Below, piece by piece: positions 1-9,752 of a stretch of 64,000 nucleotides of DNA (positions within the stretch are counted from its first letter, which is position 1; every line of letters begins with the position of its first letter). The notes beneath the pieces were generated by a model. The model searched no databases. It was not told the DNA's origin and saw nothing but the letters and a program-made list of their open reading frames with translations. The position numbers and the translations under genes are program-made. The DNA is from Zizania palustris (taxonomy: Eukaryota; Streptophyta; Magnoliopsida; Poales; Poaceae), in the NCBI GenBank assembly GCA_019279435.1, contig JAAALK010000079.1, positions 85,430,162 through 85,494,161 on the forward strand. The letters are read 5' to 3'.

Positions 1-1343
1 CTGTATAAGCGGGCTGAGGTCCTATTGCCGGGGGTGGCAATCACCATGGGAATGGGTAGAGGGAGCACGTCCAGTTTGTTCGTTTTCACAAAATTTTCCG
101 AGATGAAGGTGTGGGTTGCTCCAGAGTCAAATAATATGACGGCCGGTATGGAATTCACAGTAAACATACCGAGCACGACTTCAGGAGCCTCCTGAGCTTC
201 CTCCGCGCTGATGTGGTTGACGCGGGCACGAACCGCCTGGTTGGGTGCCGCGCCCTGAGCTGGCTTGGGGTGAGGACACTGGTGTGCATAGTGCCCTTCC
301 TTGCGACAGTTGAAGCAGACGACCGGCCTTCCTTGGCGATCCTTCAAGACCGGGGCCTTGGCGGCTGGTGTCGGCTGAGCGGCCGGAGCTGGTGGAGCGG
401 GGCGAGGATGCCCGGCGTTGGATCCACCGGCGGCGTGAGGCGGCCTGTTGGCGGGCCGAGGATGGTAGGCAGGCGCTGGTGGCGGAGGGACGAAGCGGGG
501 CCTTTGAGAGTTCGCCTGCTGATGCTTGAAGGCGATCATCTTCCTCTTCTTGAGGTCCAGCTTGTTCTGCTCAGTCTCTTGGATGAGCGCTTTGTTGACC
601 AGCCGTTGGAAGTCGGCGAAGTCGGCGGCGACGAGCTGGATGGACAGCTCATCCTTAAGTCCCCTGAGGAACTTGGCTTGGCGGAGGGCGTCGGTGCGCA
701 CTTCCTCCGGCGCGTAGCGGGCGAGGCAATTGAACTCATGGAGGTACTCCATGACGGTCCTGTTGCCTTGTTGCAGGTCGCGGAACTCCTGCTGTTTCAC
801 CGCGATGACACCGGCGGGGACGTGGGCGGCGCGAAAAGTGATGGTGAACTCCGCCCAAGTCACCACGTGACCCTCTGGCTGGGACTCACGGTAGTTGTCC
901 CACCATTCCGCGGCGGGACCCTGGAGCTGGTGAGTGGCGAAGGCCACTCGCTCCTGGTCGGTGCAGGGGAGGAGGTCGAGCTTCTTTCCGATGGTGCGAA
1001 GCCAATCTCCGGCCTCCATCGGGTTGGTGGTGCTCGAAAAGATGGGCGGACGCACGCGCAAAAACTCGGAGAGTTGCGGAGCGGGTGCGGGTGCTGGTGC
1101 GCGAGGGGCGGGTTCTCCGTTCTGCAGACGGTCCAACTGAGCCTGTTGGTTCTGCATTTGGGTGAGGAGAGCAGTGATCAGTTGGTTCTGATTCGCCATC
1201 ATCTCCGCCAAGGTGGGGTGGTTGGCGGAAGGCGATCCAGACTGACGTGGGCCCGTTGCACCCCAGTTGGGTACAACACCCTCGGGCGCATCACGGCTCC
1301 CTCCTGCTCCGTTGTTGGAACCGGTGTTCTGGTGATCGGCCAT
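1..1343 (-). CDS. Gag-protease of gypsy element (partial, runs off window)
   Basis: The frame opens with ATG at 1343 and stays open to the window edge (447 codons). Residues about 70-200 form a retrotransposon Gag domain, with a WWDNY motif near residue 146 of the kind seen in plant gypsy Gags. A proline- and alanine-rich linker follows, then a CCHC zinc knuckle, CFNCRKEGHYAHQC, from residue 343, which in this family binds genomic RNA. The aspartic protease starts with LFDSGATHTF; its catalytic Asp is residue 406. Gag and protease are fused in one frame, as in chromoviruses. Reverse transcriptase, RNase H and integrase would follow to the left. Expected product: the structural protein of a cytoplasmic virus-like particle plus the maturation protease. 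I see no stop or frameshift. The long open frame on the plus strand here is antisense. Confidence 0.85.
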   Translation of the reverse strand, partial: MADHQNTGSNNGAGGSRDAPEGVVPNWGATGPRQSGSPSANHPTLAEMMANQNQLITALLTQMQNQQAQLDRLQNGEPAPRAPAPAPAPQLSEFLRVRPPIFSSTTNPMEAGDWLRTIGKKLDLLPCTDQERVAFATHQLQGPAAEWWDNYRESQPEGHVVTWAEFTITFRAAHVPAGVIAVKQQEFRDLQQGNRTVMEYLHEFNCLARYAPEEVRTDALRQAKFLRGLKDELSIQLVAADFADFQRLVNKALIQETEQNKLDLKKRKMIAFKHQQANSQRPRFVPPPPAPAYHPRPANRPPHAAGGSNAGHPRPAPPAPAAQPTPAAKAPVLKDRQGRPVVCFNCRKEGHYAHQCPHPKPAQGAAPNQAVRARVNHISAEEAQEAPEVVLGMFTVNSIPAVILFDSGATHTFISENFVKTNKLDVLPLPIPMVIATPGNRTSARLY

Positions 1344-1548
1344 CTTCTGAATATACAAAGTGATAAAGCAAAAGATGACGAAACAAAAATACAACCAAAG
1401 ATATCATATCAGATTCAAGCACATAAATATATCAAGTGGTATAAATTGTTCATTACATCAAGCTCTTATTCCATCTACAACCCAACTCGTTGCAGACGGC
1501 AACACATACAAAATTATGATTTTTATTTAAATTCGCGTCTCCTAACGC

Positions 1549-2328
1549 CTACTCGCCACTGGAGGCGGTCTCCGTGCTCTCGGAACCACGAGTGCGCGGC
1601 TCCAGAGAGATGGTGGGCTCGAGAAAATTCTCGATGATGGAGTCGGAGACGAGGCCGGGGCGTGGAGGAGGGGCGCTGGTAGAGGGCCTGGCGGGGGAGG
1701 GTCGTGGTGGGATCCTCTTGGGGCGAGGGAGGGGCTCACGGATGGGCTTCTTCTTCCTTGGAAGAAGAGGAACCATCTCTGCGATATCCTTCTGCAGCTG
1801 CATAATTTTGCGCTGCAACTCGCCATTCTGTTGGATCAAGTTCTTCGTCTCTTCACGAAGGAACTCAACCGCCTCATGGTGCTCGTCGGCGTCGAGCACC
1901 GCCTCGGTGTGGAGATCGTCCATGGCCTGCAGAAGACGCGACTGCCGGGCCATGACCAGATCACGCACGGAGTGAACTCCGAGGTAGATGCTACGGTGGG
2001 CTCCGGGAGTGCGTTTCGGCACGAGCCGAAAGGACGAGTTCTGAAGACGATCGTCGTAGATCATCCTCAGCTCCATGAGGGCCTGGAGGGCGACTCGTTG
2101 GCACGCGACGTCGAAAGTCGGGCCTCCAAGTGTGGTGGTGTAGGGCGGCAGGTGTTCTCCGGAGCCGTGGACGGTGAGGGAGACGTCGCAAGGCCCGGCG
2201 AACTCGTCGGGGTATACTCCTTGAAATTCGGGCTCGAAGAGGAACCCGAGGAAGGTAAGCATCATACGGAGCTCCCGGACGAAGCCCTCGTAATGGCGGC
2301 AGTAGCTGTGGACTTGGTAGACAGGCAT
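1549..2328 (-). CDS. Extra ORF between LTR and gag of gypsy element
   Basis: This 259-codon intact frame lies between the primer site and gag of the Tekay-like element. It begins MPVYQVHSYCRHYEGFV. The N-terminal ~110 residues look like a small folded domain rich in aromatic residues. Residues about 135-185 (LQAMDDLHTEAVLDADEHHE and following) suit a short coiled coil. A basic, proline-rich stretch (RKKKPIREPLPRPKRIPPRP) follows, then an acidic, serine-rich tail. Similar uncharacterised proteins accompany gypsy elements in grass genomes (recalled, not checked). I do not know its function. Its position suggests expression from the same LTR promoter, upstream of or spliced to gag. The opposite-strand frame over the same region is a shadow. 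Confidence 0.6.
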   Translation of the reverse strand: MPVYQVHSYCRHYEGFVRELRMMLTFLGFLFEPEFQGVYPDEFAGPCDVSLTVHGSGEHLPPYTTTLGGPTFDVACQRVALQALMELRMIYDDRLQNSSFRLVPKRTPGAHRSIYLGVHSVRDLVMARQSRLLQAMDDLHTEAVLDADEHHEAVEFLREETKNLIQQNGELQRKIMQLQKDIAEMVPLLPRKKKPIREPLPRPKRIPPRPSPARPSTSAPPPRPGLVSDSIIENFLEPTISLEPRTRGSESTETASSGE

Positions 2329-2450
2329 CTACAAAACAGCAAGTTGAATAAAAGTGAGGAGAGGAACAAAGTTTATGAAGTAGATTTTTGAGAAATAATT
2401 TCCTGTGGCTAATGGCTAGGTGGGTCTGTTTGGCTTCCTACAGTCGAGTC

Positions 2451-2463
2451 GGCTCTGATACCA
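2451..2463 (-). other. Primer binding site, initiator Met tRNA
   Basis: On the minus strand TGGTATCAGAGCC lies three bases after the LTR end at 2467. It is complementary to the 3' end of plant initiator methionine tRNA, the usual primer for minus-strand DNA synthesis in these elements, and it fixes the transcription direction. Confidence 0.9.
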
Positions 2464-2466
2464 TCT

Positions 2467-5400
2467 TGTAGCGCCCCGATTTAACAAATCGAGACATTAT
2501 TGAATTTCGTAAGAAAAACAATAATACAAGAGGTTCATCATGCGACAATCGTACATACGACAATGTTCATGGTACGCAGACCATATTTATTACATCATTG
2601 TTTTTAATAAAAACGGTAAAGTGAAATAATTAGAAAACGGCATGACGAACATCTTCTTCAGGATCTTTCTTCTCGACTGGGTCGCTACTCCAGACCGTCT
2701 TCAAAGTAAGCATCCTCTGTGGGGTCCAACGGGTATGAGTACAAAAAGTACTCAACAAGCCACCGCAAATGCAAATAATAATGTTGGGTAATAAACAAGG
2801 AAGGATAATGGCTAACATGGCAGAATAATGCAGTTGCAGTTATTGCATTTAGTGTAATCATATTTTAATCATGCGGAAAGTAAACATGAGCATCATCAAC
2901 ATCAACTAACTCGAGGGGTACAGTCAGCCCCACCTCGCTCAACAGTCCTTACATGTCAATCCATCATGCACATACATATTCAAAATAAACTAACTGGGGG
3001 ATGTCACACAACCCGCCCTTGACCGTGGGCTCGGCTTTTCGAAAAGATTTAAGACTCTGATCAGAGATGTACTACTGTACCCACAAGGCACGCACTCATC
3101 CCAAACGAGATGACCCATTTCACGGGAACTCGTGCCAAAACCTCAACATGAGATGTTCCAAGCGATAACCACCCGCTCTAGGTTTCGCCGGCGCGCCGGG
3201 CCGCATCCCGGCTAACGTCGCACCCCCTTTTGCGCCACATTGGTACAAGTCACCCGCAGGTGCAACTTGACCCATCTCCAAATGGTGGCCTCGGTTTGGA
3301 ACAACCCATACCTTAGTTAGGACTTACCCACTAGACTTGTGGTTAGTACGTAAGTGTATTGCAACGGATCCCTCAGACCGGTCCTTATAGTGCCCCGGGT
3401 GCTACCGACCAATGCCCTCGCTTGCACCCGGAACCCACCATGCATACACTCACAACCATGACTCATCACCAACAGAATTTCCAAGGATAAGAAGTAACAG
3501 GGATCATATAATAGAACCATTTTGCTATGACTCATTTTTATCCTATAGCGGCCGTGTCAATACAATGGACACTAGCTAATATCATTGACCATATGGTGAC
3601 AAGGAGGTTAGGCGAGATAGCATGGCTTGGGTTACACATCAAGGACGGGGGATCCTAAATAAATATAATGTAAGGGTTCATTTGACTAATGCATATATAA
3701 CCTATGTATTTTAGCGATAGTCAATTCAAACATGGGTTCAATATGTTCAAAAGAATGGTTTGGTGACTTGCCTTGTTCAGCAAAAGGAGAGGGAGGGACT
3801 TCCGGGAAGTATTCCGGCTCCTCGGCGACGTCGTAGTCTTTTTAAGATAATGAAGCAAAATAAAAAGAGCACATTCAATCAAACAATATAACATTACATT
3901 AATAGCACATAAGTCACTGTTGCTTTGATTAAAAGTAAAATAATTTCCATTGTTAAGGTTCTGAAATTTATTTCATAAATAATTTTAAAGGGATTAAATT
4001 GAAGGGTTGTCCTTTTTAGAAAAGAAATGTTTAAATGTGAATAGTCCCATATTAAGTTCCCTAATAAGTTTTGAAATGAAAAGTTCATGGTAATTTAGTG
4101 TTTTGCAAGATATGAATAGAAAGGAATAAATAGGACTTTTTCTGAAGTTCAAACATTGGAATTCATATTTTAATCCTAAAGGCATTTAAATATTTATTTG
4201 AATAAACATGAAAATGTCAAAGTAAACCTACTGTTTTTATTGCATAAACATGTATAGAATAATTTTATGAATTTTCTGAAATTGGAATGGTAATTTTTAG
4301 AGTTCAAATGCATTAGATATGAATTTTACAAGTTTAAAAGCATTTCTGAAATTCATTTTCAACTTTTAAACTCCTCGGGTCCACGGTGAGCCAGGCCCAC
4401 GGTGAACCCGCGCACTGTGCGCGTGCGCCGGGTCGACCTGGACCGTCGGATCTAGATCGCACGGTCGTGCGTGAATCCGACACGGCACGGGTACTCGACC
4501 CGTGCCGGTACTCGACCACGGCGAGCGACGGCGACCGAGTCTAAGGCCTAAAACGGAACGAGGGTGCTACGGGGATCACGAGGGTACCTCGGCGGTGAGA
4601 AAAGGTCTACGGGGTGAGGCCGGCGACGAGCGGAGGCGGTGGAGGCATTCGGGTCCTTGGCGGCGACGGCGATCCGGCGAGGTTCGTCGTCGACGGAGTG
4701 GTGGCCGAGGTCGGTGAGGTTCCGGCGGTCACGACGGTGCGGTCGGCGTGGACGGAGAGGGGCTCCGGCGACGGCGAGCGGCGGCTGGAGGACGGGCGGT
4801 GGTGGTGCGCTAAAGTGCGGAATGCAAGGGCTCTGTTGGATCTCGCAGCGTGTGAGCGTGGGGGCGCGTTGCGGACGGCCGGGGGGTTTATATAGGGTCA
4901 TCGGCGGGGGCAGAGGGGGCGTAATCGAGGGAGGCCGGGAGTAAAAGCTCTCTTCAACGCCGGCGAGCTCCTGCCGTGCATGCGAGCGCCAAATCGGGGG
5001 CGATGACGCGGTGAATTAAAGGGGGGAAACGGTCGGGGGAGGCCGAGGAAATCAATGCCGTCGAGCAATTAAGGTGAGGGGGCCGGCGAGAGCGAATCCG
5101 AGGGGGGGCTAGGGTTTCGGCCGGCGGGGGTTGGGGGGATTTGGGGGCGGATCCCGCGGGGAAGACGGGTCCGACAGGTGGGCCAAGGTGGTCAGCGGGT
5201 GCGAGCGCGTGAGAGAGGGGACTGACAGGCGGGGCCGCGGTGTCGGGTCCGCGCGAGAGAGGAGAGGAGGTCCCTGACGGGTGGGACCTGGTTGTCAGGT
5301 GGCGCGCGCGCGAGGAGGAGTGGGCTGGGCCGGCCGGGAGAGAGGGGAGGGGGAAAGGGGAGCCCATTACTGTTTTAATACATTTCTGAATAAAAATAAT

Positions 5401-5644
5401 TCCAGGAATTAGATTAAGATATTAGGGCTACTTCCAAGGTTGATAAAAATTTATAAAAATTCCCAAAATTATATTTTGGTCTTAGGAGCATATACAAAAA
5501 GTTTCACCTCTTAATTTGGCCATCTACTATATGTTGTAGTTCAAAAAGGGTATAAAGGAGTATTAAAAGTATTTTCTGAAATAATAATTCCAAGAAATTG
5601 AATTTAATAATATTTTTATTGTTTTGAAAATTTGGGGTGTCACA
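2467..5644 (-). repeat. 5' LTR of Tekay-like element
   Basis: This 3178-bp LTR reads TGTGACACCCC...GGGGCGCTACA on the minus strand. It contains a GC-rich block (about 4370-5370) around a TATA box, and AT-rich tracts. No protein gene is supported inside it; the short open frames in the GC-rich block overlap on both strands and have no domain. The partner LTR is outside the window. Confidence 0.85.
4887..4894 (-). promoter_or_regulatory. TATA box of the gypsy LTR promoter
   Basis: TATATAAA on the minus strand lies about 750 bp into the LTR in a GC-rich setting, giving a short U3 and an R-U5 of about 2.4 kb. Position and composition suit a pol II LTR promoter; the start site is inferred at about 4860. 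Confidence 0.5.
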
Positions 5645-5649
5645 CTGTC
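5645..5649. repeat. Target-site duplication, right copy, of gypsy insertion
   Basis: CTGTC follows the LTR end directly. The uninterrupted copia LTR near 57651-57655 has CTATC at this place, which locates the insertion point. The left copy lies beyond the window. Confidence 0.5.
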
Positions 5650-6729
5650 GGAGGGGTCCGATAGTACACGATGACTGGGTTGTACCGAAGGTCTCGGTAC
5701 TTTGGGCGGTACACCGGAGTGTGTGCCGAAGGTTGCTTACCCAGAGAGGTCTCCGGGGTACTGGATACACTTGTCTGTTTGTCTGTGGTGCGCAGGTGCC
5801 TTCGGAGGTGACGGCCGGTTCGTAGCAAGTGAACCTGGGTCAAGCGGGAGGCTTGATGCCAGGAGAGCAGGGAGCTCCGTCACGAAGGCTGCGAAGGGGT
5901 CGAGGTCGGACCTCGGGTCGAGGTGCGCTAGGAGAAGGCAGTAAGTGCAGAGTGTGACTCCGGGTGAAGGTACTCCGAGATGAAGTCCTCGGAGGCGAGG
6001 CACTTCGAAGGGTACTCTGAATGGAGTGACTTCGGAGTATGGTGGACTAAGTCCTCAGCAATGAGGCAAGGTGTTCGAAGTGTGCTCCAGAGGGAGACAC
6101 TCGAAGGTATACCCGACGAAGGTCTTAGAAGTCGAGGTGCATCGAAGGCATGGTCCGGGTGAGGATCATCGAGGAGTGTGCTCGGGGAGAGACACTACGA
6201 CAAAGTGCTCATGGAATGCTTCATGCGGAGGCCTTGGACGAAGGAGGGACTTCGAAGGGTGGTACTCCGAAGGTGGGGCTTCGGAGTGAAGCAAGCTTCG
6301 GAGCGAAGCTGGCTTCTCCGGAGTGAAGCAGGCTTCGGAGCGAAGCTGGCTCCAGAGCGAGGCTGGCTCCGGAGTGAGGCTGACTTGAGGTACTTCGGCC
6401 ATGCATGGCTTCGGTACACGGACTGACGGAGTTCGAGCTGGGAGAAGCTGCGAAGCCGTAGTGGTCCACTCTGAAGGTGTTGGTCCAAAGGCCCAAGGGC
6501 TTTGACGGCTTCGGCTCAAAACCGTCACTGTATCGAAGGCTGACTTCGGTGAAGCGAAGGCCATCAGGCTCAAGGCTTCTCACCGAAGCTACCGCACCCC
6601 TCGCGTGTTCAAAGGGTGTGTTCGAAGCCTGTTCCGTAGAAGACAGAATTAAAACAGAAGGCTATTTTTAGTCTGAAATTTTAAAAGCTCCCATTCACCC
6701 CCCCTATGGTCACCGTTTCCGGTCCAACA
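5645..6729 (+). repeat. Left LTR of unit 0 copia (5' truncated)
   Basis: Aligned by eye with 57656-58793. It ends in TCCAACA just before the primer site. It is rich in GAAGC and TTCGAAG motifs, with a block of short tandem GAAGCTGGCTTC-like repeats at about 6285-6385. About 45 bp before the conserved 3' end is missing relative to the unit 2 copy. Confidence 0.75.
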
Positions 6730-6731
6730 AT

Positions 6732-6742
6732 TGGTATCAGAG
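6732..6742 (+). other. Primer binding site, initiator Met tRNA
   Basis: TGGTATCAGAG lies two bases after the LTR end at 6729 and matches the initiator methionine tRNA 3' end. Confidence 0.85.
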
Positions 6743-6793
6743 TGGGTTAAGATCACCAGTTGACCTTAACCGGTTTTGTGATCTGTTGGCGAC

Positions 6794-7885
6794 ATAGACA
6801 GAGTTAGTAAAATACCTTTGTTCGATTGGACTGATTTTGCATACTGGAAGGTGTGCATGGAGGCTTACTTGCTAAGCCAAGGAAATGCAATTTGGGAGAT
6901 TGTGGACTCACAATACTCCATCCCTTAAACTCGCACCTCTCAAACAGAGAAGGATCAGTATAATGCCAACTCCAAGGCAAGAAATATACTGTTCATTGGT
7001 TTGAGTAGAAGTGAGTTTGATTGGGTGCAACCCGTGTGTGACACTTGCATTACCCTTAAGGACCAGCTAGGCACCGTTAGAGAGCGAGCTGAAAACCTCA
7101 TGACTGAAAATGAATACCTTCTTTCAGTGGTTAACAAATGCACTGAGGGAAAGGGTAGGATGGACTTGCTCTTGCCCAAGACCAAGATGTGTGCTGACAG
7201 GGCAGAGTTAGCTCTGGGTTTGGGTTTTGAGAGGATTTCCTCAGACAGTGAGAACAAAACTGTTTTTACCTCTCCCACTACCTTGGAGAAAGAAAGAACC
7301 CTGTTAGACACTCCATCAGCCAAAAAGCCTACTCGGAATCCAAAGAAAACCACTCCTCCTGCCAACAAAATCCCTCCCAAGAAAACCACTTAGCAGAAGC
7401 CCAAGGAGCCTGTGAGGATTGCTCCTACGACCCATGAGAGTGCCCCTAGGAGAGTTTTTCATTGTTCCTACTGTCAGAGGGTGGGTCATCTAGTTGGGTT
7501 CTGTTTTCTTCGCATCAAGGATGAGCGACGCTCTCAGGCAATGAGGTTCCAGAACATGCACTACCCATCTTTAGGTATGCATGAGTCTGAGTTTTACTCT
7601 CGTCCTGTTTTCGAGGCTCCTCGTGCTTCTCGGAGAGGTTTTGCTCCTCAAGGTGTTCACCATGTTCCATATGGTGGTAGACCCCGGGCGAGTAGCTTTG
7701 TACCTCGTCATGCTTTTAGATCACAGCATGTAGGTAGACCTCGCACTTTACATCATTCTGATTATCTTGTGCGTAGACAGTCTACGTTTACTGTGCCTAC
7801 TACTCGTATCACTCAGTGCTGGATGCCTCGTCATATCATCACTCACCCTAGCACTGAGCGATCGAGATTTTCTTATCATGTGTAG
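6794..7885 (+). pseudogene. Gag remnant, unit 0 copia
   Basis: The frame that would start Gag has ATA at 6794-6796 where ATG is expected (the unit 2 copy has ATT). The readable N-terminus, FDWTDFAYWKVCMEAYLLSQ, matches SIRE-type Gag. A TAA at 6926-6928, shared with unit 2, and a private TAG at 7391-7393 break it. A deletion of about 1.35 kb joins codons near 7030, across the 5-bp repeat GTGCA, and removes most of the capsid region and the first zinc knuckle. The C-terminal CCHC knuckle CSYCQRVGHLVGFC is kept, followed by an Arg-rich tail ending at TAG 7883-7885. The protease frame follows that TAG in the same phase. Confidence 0.75.
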
Positions 7886-8860
7886 GCGGCAGATCGAGGC
7901 TTGGAGGGCACGTGGATCATGGACTCCGGTTGTTGGCGCCATATGACCAGAGATGCAGCATGGTTCTCCAGCCTCACCACAATCAAGCAAAGGGAACATA
8001 TCACCTTCGGGAACAATCGAAGGAGTAGAGTGAAAGGTAAAGGTGTGGTAAGAATTAACTCGAATTTCACTCTCAAAGATGTTGCTTTGGTTGAGAATTT
8101 GAGATACAATTTGCTTTCTGTATCTCAATTGCTTGATGAGGGCTTCGAAGTGCGATTCCATTGCGATACTTCGCAAGTACTCAATTCTGATGGCGTTGTG
8201 GTTTGTAAGATCTTTAGAGTTGGGAGAGTTTTTGGAGCTTATTTTTCTGAGTCATCTAGTTCTTCTCATTGTCTTGTTGCACATTCTACTTCTGAGCTTT
8301 GGAAGTGGCATAGGAGACTAGGACATATGAGCTTTGAGTTGCTTGCTCGTCTGAGTGCCCTAGGTCTGATCCGAGGATTGCCCAAGCTTACGTTTTGGGA
8401 GACAACACAAGGTTACTCATCTTCGAGTTTTTGGCTGTCGTTGCTTTATCCTAAAACGTGGTAATTTGGATAAATTTGAGTCGCGTTCTTTTGACGGGAT
8501 CTTTTTGGGTTACACTACACATGGTCATTCTTATCGTGTTTATAATTTGGAGACTAACACTGTCATCGAGTCATGTGATGTGACTTTTGATGAATCAACC
8601 CCCTCTGTTAGTTCTGCTCTTGAACAGGCAAGTGAACACGATATGGAACAAACTATCTTCGAAGAAGAAGATCCCGGTGATTTCGAGGATGAACCCCTAC
8701 TACCTCGACATCAACCCCCGAAGCTGACCCCGCTTCGACCACTTCGGCACAAGGTCCCGAAGCAACTACCTCGACATCGGTCATCTTGGACCACTTCAAC
8801 GCACAAGTTGAGGGGGAGACTGCATCTCGCCGCGAGGCTAGACCTCTCTGATTACTAGCG
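7886..8860 (+). pseudogene. Protease-integrase remnant, unit 0 copia
   Basis: In phase with gag after its TAG come the protease motif (WIMDSGC) and the Gag-pre-integrase motif (SELWKWHRRLGHMSFELLAR). The frame then jumps at about 8388, across the repeat AGCT, into the integrase C-terminus, losing the whole catalytic core (about 570 bp) and leaving a stop at 8462-8464. From 8466 the original phase continues (DKFESRSFDGIFLGYTTHGH) through an acidic linker to a stop near 8858. There is no reverse transcriptase. The serine after the protease DSGC motif, present in unit 2, is Trp here. This cannot encode a working enzyme. Confidence 0.75.
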
Positions 8861-9411
8861 AAGCGCTGTCTCTGTGCTAAATCGAAGCCCGTTTTCTTCC
8901 CGTGTCAAAGTCCTCAACGAAGTCTGTTCAGTGTGCGTATAGACCTTCGAAGTACGAAGCCTAGCACCAGTTGCTGTCGCTGAGTATTTGATCGAAGTCC
9001 TCAGGGGAAGTCCGCTCTTGCGAAGGGTGAAGTGCGAAGCCTGCTCGAAGCCACCCTGTGTGCGGAGCCTGCACTGACTTAGTAGAGCTGATCGAAGTCC
9101 TCAGGGGAAGTCCGCTCTTGCGAAGGGTGAAGTGTGAAGCCGGCTCGAAGGCACCCTGTGTGCGGAGCCTGCACTGACTTAGCAGAGCTGAATTTTCGAA
9201 GTTGTGGGTGGAGCGAAGTCTTCTTGGCTTTGAACTTTTGCTCCTTGCGAAGCCTGTTTTCGGAGCTATAAAATACCTCTGAACCAGAACTTCGAAGGGT
9301 GTGTTCGAAGCCTGTTCCGCAGAAGACAGAATTAAAACAGAAGGCTATTTTTAGTGTGAAATTTTAAAAGCTCCCATTCACCCCCCTCTGGTCGCCGTTT
9401 TCGGTCCAACA
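8842..9411 (+). repeat. Right LTR-like end of unit 0 copia, with 100-bp tandem repeat
   Basis: The 3' end from about 9280 to TCCAACA at 9411 matches the left LTR. The part before it does not, and holds two copies of a 100-bp unit starting GATCGAAGTCCTCAGG (8990-9089 and 9090-9189). The unit 2 copy has three. Confidence 0.65.
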
Positions 9412-9752
9412 AAAATCATACAAATTAGTATTGGTTGGAGAACCTATTAAAATGATATATTATTATTTGTTGAATAATCGGCACTAATGTGTTATCCCTT
9501 TCATCCCGATGAACAACAACAGATTGAAAACCGGTACCAATGAGAGGTTTTGAATCGATAGTAACATAATGTTCTCTATTAGTTTTGAGTAGGATATAAA
9601 GAGTAGTTTGTGCAAGATTAGTTAGAAAAAGATATATTCATTAGTTACAATTAGATGATTTATACGATCTAGCTTCTAGTAAGCACCGTAGATTTCTCTA
9701 TAAAACCACATTAACTCTACAAAGAGTTTTAATTAGTTACCACTATCATAGT
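9412..9752 (+). other. AT-rich spacer, start of duplication unit
   Basis: No gene or recognisable element. The same 340 bp occur at 45990-46330 and 63514-63854 with few substitutions. Unit 1 carries several private differences, while units 2 and 3 are closer to each other. Confidence 0.7.

Larger units (their letters stand above)
1..5644 (-). mobile_element. Ty3/gypsy LTR retrotransposon, Tekay-like, 5' part
   Basis: Read on the minus strand this is, in order, a 3.2-kb LTR (5644 to 2467), an initiator-methionine primer site, an extra 259-codon reading frame, and gag running into protease, after which the window ends. The LTR begins TGTGACACCCC and ends GGGGCGCTACA. The long LTR, the Met primer site and the Gag-CCHC-protease order fit the Del/Tekay chromoviruses of grasses; the lineage is inferred, because integrase and chromodomain lie outside the window. 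It sits inside the left LTR of the copia element at 5645-9411, as comparison with the uninterrupted copy at 57656-57670 shows, so it inserted after that copia was in place. The reading frames seen are open, suggesting a young insertion. Confidence 0.85.
5645..9411 (+). mobile_element. Defective copia element (SIRE/Maximus type), unit 0 copy
   Basis: This is a second, shorter copy of the element at 57497-63513, with the same left LTR, primer site, gag start, protease, integrase tail and right LTR-like end. Its 5' end is cut by the gypsy insertion. Two internal deletions remove central gag (equivalent to about 59092-60443) and the integrase core (about 61823-62389). Reverse transcriptase and RNase H are absent in both copies. 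Because both copies share the same defects and the same right flank (AAAA-CATACAAATTAGTATTGG), the element was multiplied by segmental duplication and not by new transposition. Confidence 0.8.

Noticed and set aside
213..1637. 474-codon open frame on the plus strand
   Set aside because: It is antisense to the gypsy gag-protease, which shows clear domains; the plus-strand translation has none.
4502..5367. Several 70-140 codon frames in the GC-rich part of the gypsy LTR
   Set aside because: They overlap on both strands, have skewed composition and no domain; LTR promoter and leader sequence is the simpler reading.
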